A stretch of 64,000 bases of DNA from DATFDN01 sp035685165 (GCA_035685165.1 DASRBI010000017.1:186001-250000); one strand, 5' to 3'. Numbered from the stretch's first letter, positions 36,717 through 45,944 are shown. Notes: generated from the letters alone by a model not told the origin. Numbers and translations are program-made.

Positions 36717-37391
36717 ATGAAGCGGCTGGTTCGCCATCCCGCGGCGCAAGCCGTGTTCGCGTGGCTGCTCGGGCTTTATCTGCGCTTCGCGCTCCGCACC
36801 ACGCGCTGGCGGCTCGAAGGCGCCGAGCATCTGGGCGGCCTCGCCGCCGGCGCGCCGCACATCGTCGCTTTCTGGCACGAGCGCCTGCCGCTGATGCCGC
36901 AGATCTGGCGGGCCACGCACCTCCTGCCGGGAGCGCGTCCGCCGCGCGGGCATGTGCTGATCAGCGGGCACCGCGACGGGCGGCTGATCGGTGCGGCGAT
37001 GCGGCATTTCAACCTGGCGGTCGTTTCGGGCTCCTCCTCGCGCGGCGCGGCGGCGGCAATGCTCCGGCTGGCCGAGCTGCTGCGCGGTGGCGAGGCGATC
37101 GCCATCACGCCGGACGGGCCGCGCGGGCCGCGCCGGCAGGCCGCGCCCGGCGTAGCGCAGCTTGCCGCGCTGGCGGGCGTCCCGGTGCTGCCCTGCGCGG
37201 CGCAAACGAGCCGACGGCTCGTGCTCAGGAGCTGGGACCGGATGGTGGTGCCGTGGCCGTTCGGGCAGGGCGTGATCGTCTGTCGCCCGGCAATGATCGT
37301 GAACCGCCAGGACTGGCGCACCGCGCTGCCGCTGATCGAAGATGCGATGTCGGCGGCGGCCGATCAGGCGGACCGGCTTTGTCCGGCATGA
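36717..37391 (+). CDS. lysophospholipid acyltransferase-like protein (DUF374)
   Basis: A 224-residue protein with an N-terminal membrane-associated helix (AQAVFAWLLGLYLRFALR). The catalytic HxxxxD pattern of acyltransferases appears as the DUF374 variant: VAFWHERLPLMPQ, then SGHRDGRLIGAAMRHFNL, and ITPDGPRGPRRQAAPGV. This family often sits just before waaA, as here (ATGA overlap), which points to a role in lipid A or Kdo-lipid acylation. No direct evidence of its substrate. Confidence 0.9.
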   Translation: MKRLVRHPAAQAVFAWLLGLYLRFALRTTRWRLEGAEHLGGLAAGAPHIVAFWHERLPLMPQIWRATHLLPGARPPRGHVLISGHRDGRLIGAAMRHFNLAVVSGSSSRGAAAAMLRLAELLRGGEAIAITPDGPRGPRRQAAPGVAQLAALAGVPVLPCAAQTSRRLVLRSWDRMVVPWPFGQGVIVCRPAMIVNRQDWRTALPLIEDAMSAAADQADRLCPA

Positions 37392-38662
37392 GTGTTCTGC
37401 CGGCGCTCTGGGCCGGCGGCACCACGTTGGCGGCCCCGCTGCTCCGGGTCTCGCTCCGCGGCCGCGCCCGCCGAGGCAAGGAGATCGCCGCGCGGCTGGC
37501 CGAACGCGAGGGGATCGACCCGACGCCGCGCCCGTCCGGCTGGCTCCTGTGGCTGCATGCGGCGAGCGTGGGGGAGAGCGTGTCGGTTCTGCCGGTCCTG
37601 CGCGAGCTGGCCCGCCGTTCGCCGGAGCTGAACGTGCTGCTGACCACTGGAACCGTGACCTCCGCGCGGCTGCTGGCCGATCGGCTGGGCGAGGTGGAGG
37701 CGCCGCGCGTGCTGCACCGCTTCGCCCCGCTCGATGTACCGCGCTGGGCGAGGCGGTTCCTGGACCATTGGCGCCCCGATGCGGCCGCGTTCGTGGAGAG
37801 CGAACTTTGGCCGAACCTGCTCGCGGGCTGCCGGGCGCGTGGCATCCCGACCATGCTGGTGAACGGGCGGCTGTCCGACCGCAGCTTTGCCCGCTGGCGG
37901 TGCGCACCCGGCGCGGCGCGCCAGGTGATGGGGATGTTCGACCGTATCTGGGCGCAGGGCGAGGCGGACGCGGCACGCTTCCGCGCCCTCGGCGCGGCGC
38001 GGGTGGAGGTGCGGGGCAACCTGAAATTCGCTGCCCCACCGCTGCCGGCCGACATGGCGGAAGTGGTGCGGCTCCGGGCGCTGCTTGCGGGGCGCCCGTG
38101 CTGGGTGGCCGCCAGCACCCATCCGGGAGAGGAAGCGATCGTCATCGCGGCGCATCGCGCGCTCGCGGCGCGGTGCGCCGGTCTGCTCACGATCCTCGTG
38201 CCGCGCCATCCCGAGCGCGGCGCGGAGGTCGCGGTATTGGCCGGGAACCTGCCAATGCGTCGGCGTGCGCTGGGGGAGGCGCCGCCCGAGACCGGGGGCG
38301 TGTGGATTGCCGACACGCTGGGTGAGCTCGGGCTGTGGTACCGGCTCGCGCCGGTCGCCCTGGTTGGCCGCAGCCTCGTCCCGCCCGGCGGCGGGCAGAA
38401 CCCGCTGGAGCCGGTGCGGCTCGGTTGCGTGGTCGCCTCGGGGCCGCTGATGGGCAATTTCGCGGAGGCGGCGGCGGCTCTGGAGGCGGCCGGGGCGCTC
38501 GCGCGCGTGCGCGACGGGGCGGAGCTGGCCCGGTTCGTGGCGGCGATGCTGGACGATCCGGCGCGACGGGCGGTGGCGGCGGAGGCGGGGAGGGCGGCGA
38601 TCGCCCGCTATGCCGAGTTGCCCGGGGCAACCGCCGACGCCCTGCTCGAACTGCTGGACTGA
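37388..38662 (+). CDS. waaA: 3-deoxy-D-manno-octulosonic acid transferase
   Basis: WaaA (KdtA) transfers Kdo from CMP-Kdo to lipid IVA at the inner membrane. The 424-residue GT-B protein has LWLHAASVGESVSVLPVL, the VLLTTGTVTSARLLADR stretch, FVESELWPNLL, STHPGEEAIVI and GGGQNPLEPVRLG near the C-terminus. It overlaps DUF374 by four bases and is followed by lpxK after five bases. It uses the Kdo made by kdsA. Confidence 0.96.
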   Translation: MSVLPALWAGGTTLAAPLLRVSLRGRARRGKEIAARLAEREGIDPTPRPSGWLLWLHAASVGESVSVLPVLRELARRSPELNVLLTTGTVTSARLLADRLGEVEAPRVLHRFAPLDVPRWARRFLDHWRPDAAAFVESELWPNLLAGCRARGIPTMLVNGRLSDRSFARWRCAPGAARQVMGMFDRIWAQGEADAARFRALGAARVEVRGNLKFAAPPLPADMAEVVRLRALLAGRPCWVAASTHPGEEAIVIAAHRALAARCAGLLTILVPRHPERGAEVAVLAGNLPMRRRALGEAPPETGGVWIADTLGELGLWYRLAPVALVGRSLVPPGGGQNPLEPVRLGCVVASGPLMGNFAEAAAALEAAGALARVRDGAELARFVAAMLDDPARRAVAAEAGRAAIARYAELPGATADALLELLD

Positions 38663-38667
38663 GCACG

Positions 38668-39636
38668 GTGCGCCCGCCCCGGTTCTGGCAGGCGCGTGAG
38701 GGCCGGGCTGGCGCGCTGCTGGCGCCGCTTGGGGCGGCTTACGGCTTGGTTGTTGCCCGCCGCGCCGCGTGCCCCGGCTGGCGCGCGCCGGTGCCAGTCA
38801 TCTGCTGCGGCAACGCAACGCTCGGTGGGGCGGGCAAAACGGTGCTCGCGCTCGACCTGCTGGCGCGGCTTGCTGGCATGGGCAGGCGCCCGCACGCTTT
38901 GCTACGGGGTTATGGCGGCTCCGTGCGCGGGCCGCATCGCGTCGCGGCGGCGGACACGTTCCGCGACGTCGGGGACGAGGCGCTGCTGCTGGCGCGCGTC
39001 GCGCCGACCTGGGTGGGCGCCGACCGTGCGGCCTCGGCCCGCGCGGCGGTGGCGGAAGGCGCCGACGTGCTGGTGATGGATGACGGGCTGCAAAATCCCG
39101 GTTTGCAAAAAACCGCCTCGCTGCTGGTGATCGACGGTGGCGCGGGCTTCGGCAACGGGCGGATCTTTCCCGCGGGGCCGCTGCGCGAGCCGGTCGCGAA
39201 CGCGGCGCGGCGCTGCCGCGCGGCGGTGCTGATTGGCGAAGACGAAACAGGCGCGGCGCGGATGCTGCCTGCGGCGCTTGCGGTATTGCGGGCGCGCATG
39301 GCGTTCGGCCCGGAGGTCGCCGCCCTTGCCGGGCGGGAGGCGGTGGCGTTCGCGGGGATCGGCCGGCCGGAGAAGTTCTTCGGAATGCTGCGAGCGGCTG
39401 GGGTGCGGCTCGGTGGGGCCGTACCGTTCCCCGATCACCATGCGTTCACGGAGGCCGAGCTCGGACGGCTCGCGGCGCGGGGCTGGCCGCTGGTCACGAC
39501 CGCAAAGGATGCGGTGCGCCTGCCGGCTTCGTTCCGGGAGCGCGTGGCGGTCGCGACCGTGGGGCTGGCGTGGGCCGAGGAGGCCCGGGTTACGGCGCTG
39601 CTGGGCGAGGTTCTTGTTTCCCTCACCTCACCCTGA
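38668..39636 (+). CDS. lpxK: tetraacyldisaccharide 4'-kinase
   Basis: LpxK phosphorylates the lipid A disaccharide at the 4' position. The 322-residue protein opens PPRFWQ, has the P-loop ICCGNATLGGAGKTVLALDL, then LLRGYGG, DVGDEALLLAR, VLVMDDGLQNP, the GNGRIFPAGPLREP stretch and FPDHHAFTEAEL. The start is GTG at 38668, the only start codon just before the PPRFW motif; the frame is open upstream inside waaA. It ends at a hairpin shared with uppP. Confidence 0.95.
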   Translation: MRPPRFWQAREGRAGALLAPLGAAYGLVVARRAACPGWRAPVPVICCGNATLGGAGKTVLALDLLARLAGMGRRPHALLRGYGGSVRGPHRVAAADTFRDVGDEALLLARVAPTWVGADRAASARAAVAEGADVLVMDDGLQNPGLQKTASLLVIDGGAGFGNGRIFPAGPLREPVANAARRCRAAVLIGEDETGAARMLPAALAVLRARMAFGPEVAALAGREAVAFAGIGRPEKFFGMLRAAGVRLGGAVPFPDHHAFTEAELGRLAARGWPLVTTAKDAVRLPASFRERVAVATVGLAWAEEARVTALLGEVLVSLTSP

Positions 39637-39664
39637 CCCTCGCCGCCCGAAGGGCCAGCGAGGG
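39637..39664. terminator. hairpin between convergent lpxK and uppP
   Basis: CCCTCGC at 39637-39643 pairs with GCGAGGG at 39658-39664. Inside, GCCC-GAA-GGGC forms a second stem. The hairpin lies in the 41-base gap between two convergent stops, so it may stop transcription from both sides. It has no T-run. The flanking CACCTCACCCTGACCCTC shows it also belongs to the repeat family seen at 28507. Confidence 0.5.
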
Positions 39665-39677
39665 AACGCGGTGCGGC

Positions 39678-40520
39678 CTACCCGAGCAGGAGCGCGAGGC
39701 TCACAGCCCCGGCGGCGATGCAATAATAGGCGAAAGGGTTGAGCGCCCAGTTGTCGTGGTCGCGGAAATAGCGCATCAGGAAGGCGGTGCTGGCGAAGGC
39801 GGTGATGCCGGCCACCAGCGCCGCCAGTAGGGCCAGACCGCCGATCCCTGCCCCCATGGCGGTGCCGCCCGCATGGTGCAGGAGCTTCGGCACTTCGAGC
39901 GCCGTGGCCCCGAAGATGATCGGGGTGGCGATCAGGAATGAGAAATGCGCCGCCCCCTCGTGGTCGATCCCCTGCAGCAGCCCGCCCGCGATAGTGGCGC
40001 CCGAACGGGAGATGCCGGGCACGAGCGCGGTGCATTGCCAGCAGCCGATGATGAACGCGTCGCGGGCGCTGAGCGAGGCGAGCGGGCGATGGCCGCGCCG
40101 GCGCACCTTCTCGGCCAGGATCAGCAAGAGGCCGTTCACGATCAGCACCGAGGCCGCCACCACCGGCGAGCCGAACAGGCGGCGGAAGAAGTGCTCCAGC
40201 AGGAAGCCGACCACCACCGCCGGGATCGTCGCCACCACGATCAGCACGAACACGCGCCGGCTCTCCCCCACCTCGTGGCTGGTGCCGAGGCCGAGAATGC
40301 CGCGCAAGAGCGCCCACCAATCGCGCCAGAAATACAGCAGCAGCGCAGTTGCGGTGCCGAGGTGCAGCATCACCAGGAACGGTAGGAACGAGGGGTCGTC
40401 CTGGTTGATGTTCCAGCGCAAGAGCGCCGGCAGCACGACCGCGTGACCGAGGCTGCTGACGGGGAACAGCTCCGTCGCACCCTGCAGGACGGCGAGGACG
40501 ATGGCTTCGATGGCGTTCAT
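39678..40520 (-). CDS. uppP: undecaprenyl-diphosphatase
   Basis: UppP (BacA) dephosphorylates undecaprenyl pyrophosphate, recycling the lipid carrier for peptidoglycan and surface polysaccharides. The 280-residue integral membrane protein has the two active-site blocks: QGATELFPVSSLGHAVVLP near residue 14 and ALVPGISRSGATIAGGL in the second half. Length and helix pattern are normal. It fits the envelope theme of the region. Confidence 0.96.
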   Translation of the reverse strand: MNAIEAIVLAVLQGATELFPVSSLGHAVVLPALLRWNINQDDPSFLPFLVMLHLGTATALLLYFWRDWWALLRGILGLGTSHEVGESRRVFVLIVVATIPAVVVGFLLEHFFRRLFGSPVVAASVLIVNGLLLILAEKVRRRGHRPLASLSARDAFIIGCWQCTALVPGISRSGATIAGGLLQGIDHEGAAHFSFLIATPIIFGATALEVPKLLHHAGGTAMGAGIGGLALLAALVAGITAFASTAFLMRYFRDHDNWALNPFAYYCIAAGAVSLALLLG

Positions 40521-40560
40521 GCGCCTCTTCCTGGCCTCAAAGCGCGCGGTGCCGCAACGC

Positions 40561-41661
40561 TCAATCGTTGGTGGGGTAAGACGCCAGCAGCCGGCGCTGA
40601 TTCCGCCACAGGCGCAAGAGCTCGCCGATCCGCGTCGCGCGCGCGCCGCGCTTGCGGTTCGCCGCCCCGATCCGATAGGCGAGCCCGTAATGGAGGAACT
40701 GCGCCTTCCAGGCGTCGCGCAACCGCGTGCGCGGATCCCAGATATGCGTTGCCTCCGATCCCGCGCCGTTCACCTCGATCACCCGGAAGCCGCGCCCGCG
40801 CCTGAGCTCGGCGAGCGAGTCGAAGCGCACATCGATGCGGCCGAAATGGAAATCGGGGATCGCGCGGGCGAAGCTCTCGATCGCCTCTGTCAGCGCCGGG
40901 GTGATGTGGTCGGCGCCGTTGCGGAACACCGCGCCTTTGCAGTGATTGCCGACGAACACGAGCGGCACCCGTTCGCCCTGCGGGGGAACGCTCTCCAGCC
41001 GTCCCGCCAGACGCGGCAGATAGAGGTGCGCTACCCGGCCGGCGCGGCGATCGGCCAGGATCAGCTCGCGCAGGCTGGCCCGGCCGTTGCCGACCACGAA
41101 GGGGGTTTCCTTCAGCGTGAGCGACGTGATGCGGCCCTGCCGCCAGTCCGGGTGACGGACATAGAACAGCCCGGCCTCCAGCCGGTGCGGGATCAGCTCC
41201 TGGAGGATCAGCTTCTCGCCGGGCGGAAACGCGCGCAGATAGCGGCCAAGGTCGGCGGCGCCCCGAATCAGGCGCACGCCCGTGCCGTTGCAGCCGATGT
41301 CGGGCTTGGCGACCAGCGGATAGGCGATGCCGGCGCGCCCGATCGCCGCCTCCGCCTCCTCATAGGAGGCGGGCGCACGCAGGACCGTGTATGGCGCGAC
41401 GAGCGTGCGGGCCGGCCCCACGATCTGATCGAGGATCTCGGTCTTCGACTCCCCGCACAGCCCGCCCGCGGTGATGCGCGGATTGGCCGCGGTGAGCGCC
41501 ACGGGAGAGAGCGTGCGAAGCCCCATCCAGGCGCAATGCAGCACGACCGGGGTGTAGAACAGCCAGCCGGGCCAGAACTCGAAGAACGAAACCGCCGGGT
41601 CGGGCTCGCGCCCGTTCCGCAACGTGGCAAGTGCGGTCTCTCCGCTGGCGCTAGGCGGCAT
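40561..41661 (-). CDS. ATP-grasp-fold ligase-like protein
   Basis: A 366-residue protein. The N-terminal EFWPGWLFYTPVVLHCAWMG stretch is a hydrophobic opening. The ATP-grasp region follows with YPLVAKPDIGCNGTGVRLI as the ATP-binding loop, EKLILQELIP, and the metal-binding end FGRIDVRFDS and FRVIEVNGAGSEATHIWDP. The EVNG motif is diagnostic for ATP-grasp carboxylate-amine ligases such as D-Ala-D-Ala ligase, but this is not Ddl. The start overlaps the end of the DedA gene by 11 bases. Substrate unknown. Confidence 0.85.
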   Translation of the reverse strand: MPPSASGETALATLRNGREPDPAVSFFEFWPGWLFYTPVVLHCAWMGLRTLSPVALTAANPRITAGGLCGESKTEILDQIVGPARTLVAPYTVLRAPASYEEAEAAIGRAGIAYPLVAKPDIGCNGTGVRLIRGAADLGRYLRAFPPGEKLILQELIPHRLEAGLFYVRHPDWRQGRITSLTLKETPFVVGNGRASLRELILADRRAGRVAHLYLPRLAGRLESVPPQGERVPLVFVGNHCKGAVFRNGADHITPALTEAIESFARAIPDFHFGRIDVRFDSLAELRRGRGFRVIEVNGAGSEATHIWDPRTRLRDAWKAQFLHYGLAYRIGAANRKRGARATRIGELLRLWRNQRRLLASYPTND

Positions 41662-42307
41662 CCTGGTACTCGTGTTCCGGCGTCCGGTTCATCCTGGGGC
41701 GGGAAGGGGGCGGTTCTTCGTTCGTTTCCTCTCGGCGCCGACGGGCGTGCCGGCCGATCCGGCCCGCGACCCAGCCCGCCACCACCACCGCCAGCACGAG
41801 CCCGATTAGGCCGGCCCAGCGCCAGACCCCGAAATGGGCCATGATGAACTCGCCGGAATGCATGGAAACCGTGAACAGGCTCGAGGTCCAAAATACGGTC
41901 GCGATCATGGTGGCCAGGGTGAATGCCCTGAAATCGGCTCCGAGAAAGCCGCAGGTCGTGTAGGTCGGCAGGCGCACCCCCGGCAGGAAGCGGCTAATCA
42001 GCACCACCCGGAACACCCGCCCCTGCAGCCATGCCCGCGCCATCTCCGTGCGTTGCGGCGGCAAGAGGCGACGGAACCAGGGCATGAGGGCTGCGAGTCG
42101 GCCAAGCCCGTATAGGCCGATATCGCCGAGCACGATGCCGACATAGAGCGCACCGAGCGCAAGTGGAATCGACAGCAAGCCATCGGCGGCCTGCAACGCG
42201 GCCAGCACGGTCGCCGCGTCCTCCAGCACGAAGGTCGCGAAGATGATGGCGAATGCCTGGAGCCCCGGATGCTGGTGGGCGAAGGCGAGGATTTCCGAGA
42301 CCGACAA
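41651..42307 (-). CDS. DedA-family membrane protein
   Basis: A 218-residue inner-membrane protein of the DedA/SNARE-associated (VTT) group, now linked to lipid scrambling including undecaprenyl phosphate flipping. It has about five helices, VLEDAATVLAALQAA with the conserved acidic residues near the N-terminus, LGDIGLYGLGRLAA, and SRFLPGVRLPTYTTCGF, the family's FxPGxR motif. I choose TTG 42307, ten bases after GGAGG; GTG 42316 is also possible. Next to uppP, a role in lipid carrier recycling is plausible but inferred. Confidence 0.85.
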   Translation of the reverse strand: MSVSEILAFAHQHPGLQAFAIIFATFVLEDAATVLAALQAADGLLSIPLALGALYVGIVLGDIGLYGLGRLAALMPWFRRLLPPQRTEMARAWLQGRVFRVVLISRFLPGVRLPTYTTCGFLGADFRAFTLATMIATVFWTSSLFTVSMHSGEFIMAHFGVWRWAGLIGLVLAVVVAGWVAGRIGRHARRRREETNEEPPPSRPRMNRTPEHEYQDAA

Positions 42308-42493
42308 GCCGCACACGCCTCCGTCATGGCCGCGCCCGGCGGATGGCCGCCCCGGCAATCCGTGGGAGATAAGAGCGACGCTTGCCTAGGCGCATCACCG
42401 CTGGGTGAAAAGCCCCCCGCCCGCGGCGTTGGACAAGGGGAGCTACCGGTGAGTAGTCTCGGCCCCGACAAGCGGGCGAAAGGGGAAACGCGC

Positions 42494-43276
42494 ATGGCCT
42501 CGCCGGTTGCCTGGGCGGAGAGTTCGATCGTGGTAGCGGGACTGCGGATGCATTTGATGCAGGCGGGCAGCGGCCCCGCCGTACTGGTGCTGCACCACGA
42601 TGTCGGCACGCCCGACCGGCTGGCGTTCTATGACCGGCTGGCCGAGCGGTTCACAGTGCTGGTGCCGCACCATCCGGGCTGGGGCAAGTCCGAGCGCCCC
42701 GCCTGGGCGCGCCATGTGCGGGATCTCGCCGCGATATATCAGTGGCTGCTCGCGGACCGGAAGATCGGGCCGGTGTCGCTGGCGGGGCTCGGGTTCGGCG
42801 GCTGGATCGCGGCCGAGATGGCAAGCCTTGCCCCGCGCGAGTTCGCCAAGCTCGTGCTCGTGGCGCCGATGGGCATCAAGCCGCCCGAGGGCGAGATCAT
42901 GGACCAGGCGATCGTCAGCTATATCGCTTACCCGCAGGCGGGCTTCCATGACCAGGCGCGATTCCGCGACATTTACGGCGACGTGACGACCGACCAGCTC
43001 GAGGCCTGGGACATCGCCCGCGAGATGTGCTTCCGGCTCGCCTGGAAGCCGTACATGTACAATCCCGCATTGCCGCACCTGTTGGGCGGCGTGCGCGCGC
43101 CGGCCTTGATCGTGTGGGGCGACGACGACCGTATCGTGCCGCGCAGCGCGGGCGAGGCCTATGTGCGGGCACTCGGCAATGCGCGCATGGAGACCGTGCG
43201 GGCCTGCGGGCACTTCGCCGAGATGGAACAGCCGGAGGAGCTGGCGCGGATCATTAGCCAGTTCCTCGCCGCGTGA
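42494..43276 (+). CDS. alpha/beta-hydrolase-fold protein lacking the nucleophile serine
   Basis: A 260-residue alpha/beta hydrolase fold. VLVLHHDVGTPDRLAFYD, VLVPHHPGWGKSE, WGDDDRIVPRSAG and CGHFAEME give the oxyanion region, acid and catalytic histidine. The nucleophile elbow, normally GxSxG, reads GLGFGG at residues 98-103, with glycine 100 where serine should be. The fold is therefore probably non-hydrolytic, or uses another mechanism. It is followed after 32 bases by a luciferase-like monooxygenase, likely in the same transcript. Confidence 0.85.
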   Translation: MASPVAWAESSIVVAGLRMHLMQAGSGPAVLVLHHDVGTPDRLAFYDRLAERFTVLVPHHPGWGKSERPAWARHVRDLAAIYQWLLADRKIGPVSLAGLGFGGWIAAEMASLAPREFAKLVLVAPMGIKPPEGEIMDQAIVSYIAYPQAGFHDQARFRDIYGDVTTDQLEAWDIAREMCFRLAWKPYMYNPALPHLLGGVRAPALIVWGDDDRIVPRSAGEAYVRALGNARMETVRACGHFAEMEQPEELARIISQFLAA

Positions 43277-43308
43277 GATCAGGACGAGCGGGATAGGGGA
43301 GGGTTCTC

Positions 43309-44550
43309 ATGCACCTGATGTATTTCACCGAGCAGCCGATGGCCGCCTACGACGCCAACGAGGGACGGCGCTACGGCGCGACCGCGCTGACCTTCTCGAA
43401 CAAGAACTTCGATCCGGTGGAAGGCAGCCGGCTCTACAATGAGTACCTGGAAGAATACATCCTAGCCGACGAGTGCGGCGCCGACGGCATCATGTTGAAC
43501 GAGCATCACAACGCGCCGTTCTGCATGCAGGCCAAGTGCAACGTGTTCGCCTCGATCCTCGCTGCTGTGACCAAGAAGGTGAAGATCGTGCTGCTCGGCA
43601 ATCCGCTGCCGCTCGCCGAGAATCCGATCCGGCTCGCCGAGGAGCTGGCCATGATCGACATGATCAGCAAGGGCCGGCTGGTTTCCGGCTTCGTGCGCGG
43701 CGGTGGGCAGGAGCAGCTCGCGACCGGGGTCAATCCGGCCTTCAACCGCGAGCGGTTCGAGGAAGCGCACGATTTGATCGTGAAGACCTGGACCACGCCG
43801 GGGCCGTTCCGCTGGGAGGGCACGCATTACCAGCACAGGGTGGTGAACCCGTGGGCGGTGCCGTTGCAGAAGCCGTATCCGCGCGTGTGGATTCCCGGGG
43901 TGCTGTCGAAGGAAACCATCATCTGGGCGGCGCGCCAGCGTTATCCCTATATCGCCCTCAACACGGCAATCGACGCCACCAAGAATATCTGGAAACTCTA
44001 TTGCGACAGCGCGCGCGAGGTGGGCTACGAGGCGGGGCCGGAGAATTTCGGCTACCTGATCCGCGTGCATGTGCAGGACGACGAGGAGAGGGCGATCCGC
44101 AACGCGCGGCAATATATGTGGATGCAGGGCGAGTTCACCGGGCTTGCCCATCCCGTCTGGGCCAACCCGGCGGGCTATTTCTCGCCTTCGGGGCGGCGCG
44201 CGTTCGTCGAGTTCGCGGTCGGCCGCGCCAAGAACCCGCGCGGCAGCCCCACCTTCGAGGAGCAGATTGCCAGCACCATGATCATCGCCGGCACGCCCAA
44301 GCAGGTGATCGAGCGGCTGAAGATGCTGATCGAGGAGACGCGCCCGGGCATCATGGGATTCTGGGGCAATGACGGCGTGGTGCCGGCCGAGGACCGCCGG
44401 AACTGCATCCGCCTCCTGTGCCAGGAGGTGATGCCGGCGGTGCGCGAGCACGGCAAGAAGATCGGGCTGCGCTCGCCCTTCGATGTGGGGGCGCCGGTGA
44501 GCATCGCCTATTCGAACGACCTCAGGATGCCGGCGGCGGCGGCCGAGTAG
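43309..44550 (+). CDS. LLM-class flavin-dependent oxidoreductase
   Basis: A 413-residue bacterial-luciferase-like TIM barrel. Typical features are MHLMYFTEQPM at the start, ADECGADGIMLNEHHNAPF, VLLGNPLPLAENPIRLAEELAM with the LLM signature, SKGRLVSGFVRGGGQEQ, and TMIIAGTPKQVIERLKMLI. It probably oxidises an organic substrate with FMNH2 and O2; F420 is a less likely cofactor here. A GGGGAGGG ribosome site precedes the ATG. It is probably expressed with the serine-less hydrolase gene. Substrate unknown. Confidence 0.9.
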   Translation: MHLMYFTEQPMAAYDANEGRRYGATALTFSNKNFDPVEGSRLYNEYLEEYILADECGADGIMLNEHHNAPFCMQAKCNVFASILAAVTKKVKIVLLGNPLPLAENPIRLAEELAMIDMISKGRLVSGFVRGGGQEQLATGVNPAFNRERFEEAHDLIVKTWTTPGPFRWEGTHYQHRVVNPWAVPLQKPYPRVWIPGVLSKETIIWAARQRYPYIALNTAIDATKNIWKLYCDSAREVGYEAGPENFGYLIRVHVQDDEERAIRNARQYMWMQGEFTGLAHPVWANPAGYFSPSGRRAFVEFAVGRAKNPRGSPTFEEQIASTMIIAGTPKQVIERLKMLIEETRPGIMGFWGNDGVVPAEDRRNCIRLLCQEVMPAVREHGKKIGLRSPFDVGAPVSIAYSNDLRMPAAAAE

Positions 44551-44926
44551 GGGCGCCCTCACCCGGCGCCATCCTAGTCGGTCGTCGCAAGCACCGCGAT
44601 CGCGGTGCGAGGCAGTCTCCTGCAGATCGGGAATTATCCGGTCCGCGCAGTCCGTGACTCCTCAAAGTTCGTCATTGCGAGCCCGTGCCCCGCGCGGGCG
44701 GGGCCATACCACGGATCGGCCTTGTAATGACGCCGCGGCGACCGCGCCGACGATGCTGGCCGCGCCGAGGGCTTCGTGCCGACCGAAAATCCGCCGCCGG
44801 TTAACGACCGGACCTCTCCCCCATTCCCCTCCCCCTCCCCCAAGCGGAGGGGGCACTCTTTTGCACTCGGATCTCGGGGCTGGAGATGTTTGCAACCGGT
44901 CGCGCAATAGACAGCGGGCTGCTGTG
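44551..44926. other. intergenic region with repeats between convergent genes
   Basis: No gene is seen in these 376 bases. A REP-like element lies at 44671-44731. A C-rich stretch near 44816-44842 is followed by AAGCGGAGGGGG, which can pair with part of it. The region separates the convergent monooxygenase and moaA genes, so it may contain terminators for both. Confidence 0.45.
44671..44731. repeat. REP-like element, GTCATTGCGAG ends
   Basis: The left end GTCATTGCGAGC and the right end GTAATGAC are imperfect inverted repeats, with a GC-rich inner hairpin (CCCCGCGCGGGCGGGG). The end sequence recurs at 1570 and 31514, which marks it as a dispersed family. Confidence 0.5.
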
Positions 44927-45913
44927 TCACCCGCCGGTGACGCTCATATGGCGGGCAACGGCGGGACGGTCGCGGCGGCGGTCGATAATGAAGTCGTGGC
45001 CCTTCGGCTTGCGGGCGATCGCTTCGCGGATCGCGGCCTCGAGTTCGGCATCGTCGGCGCCGCTGCGCAGCACCGCGCGCAAATCGGCGCTGTCCTCCTG
45101 GCCTAGGCACATGAATAAGGTGCCTGTGCAGGTGAGGCGCACGCGGTTGCAGCTTTCGCAGAAATTATGCGTCATGGGCGTAATGAAGCCGAGGCGCCGG
45201 CCTGTCTCCGCTATGTCGAAATAGCGCGCCGGGCCGCCGGTGCGGTAGTCGGTCTCCATCAGCGTCCAGCGCCGGCGCAGGCGGGCGCGCACGATCGAGA
45301 GCGGCAGGTACTGGTCTGTGCGGTCCTCGTCGATCTCGCCCATCGGCATCGTCTCGATCAGGCAGAGGTCGAAGCCCTGCGTCCCGCACCAGCCGATCAG
45401 GTCGTCGAACTCGTCTTCGTTCACACCGCGCAGCGCGACTGTGTTGATCTTCACGGCGAGCCCCGCCTGCTTGGCGGCGTCAAGCCCCTCCAGCACCTGA
45501 CCGATGCGGCCGCGGCGGGTGATCGCGGTGAATTTCGCCGGATCGAGTGTGTCGAGCGAGACGTTGATCCGCCGCACCCCCGCCGCGCGCAGCGCCGGGG
45601 CGTGCTCGGCAAGCTGAGTGCCGTTGGTGGTAAGGGTGAGCTCGTCGAGCCCCTGGCCGAGCCGGGCACCGAGGCGGCCGATCAGCCGCGTCACGTTCCG
45701 CCGCACCAAAGGTTCGCCGCCCGTCAGGCGGATCTTGCGGGTGCCGAGACGGATGAAAGCGGCCGAGACGCGCTCCAGCTCCTCAAGGGTAAGGAGGTCG
45801 CGCTTGGGTAGGAACGTCATCTCCTCGGCCATGCAATAGACGCAGCGTAGGTCACAACGGTCGGTGACCGAGACGCGGAGATAGGTGATGGACCGGCCGA
45901 AGGGATCGATCAT
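44927..45913 (-). CDS. moaA: GTP 3',8-cyclase MoaA
   Basis: MoaA is the radical-SAM enzyme of molybdenum cofactor synthesis; with MoaC it turns GTP into cyclic pyranopterin monophosphate. The 328-residue protein has the radical-SAM cluster site TDRCDLRCVYC (Cys20, Cys24, Cys27), RLTGGEPLVRRN, and the C-terminal cluster cysteines in HNFCESCNRVRLTCTGTLFMC minus two flanks. It ends in the GG tail required for activity (MSVTGG). No other moa genes are near. Confidence 0.97.
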   Translation of the reverse strand: MIDPFGRSITYLRVSVTDRCDLRCVYCMAEEMTFLPKRDLLTLEELERVSAAFIRLGTRKIRLTGGEPLVRRNVTRLIGRLGARLGQGLDELTLTTNGTQLAEHAPALRAAGVRRINVSLDTLDPAKFTAITRRGRIGQVLEGLDAAKQAGLAVKINTVALRGVNEDEFDDLIGWCGTQGFDLCLIETMPMGEIDEDRTDQYLPLSIVRARLRRRWTLMETDYRTGGPARYFDIAETGRRLGFITPMTHNFCESCNRVRLTCTGTLFMCLGQEDSADLRAVLRSGADDAELEAAIREAIARKPKGHDFIIDRRRDRPAVARHMSVTGG

Positions 45914-45944
45914 GCGGGGGAGGTGCGCCCAACCGGGCCGCCGA

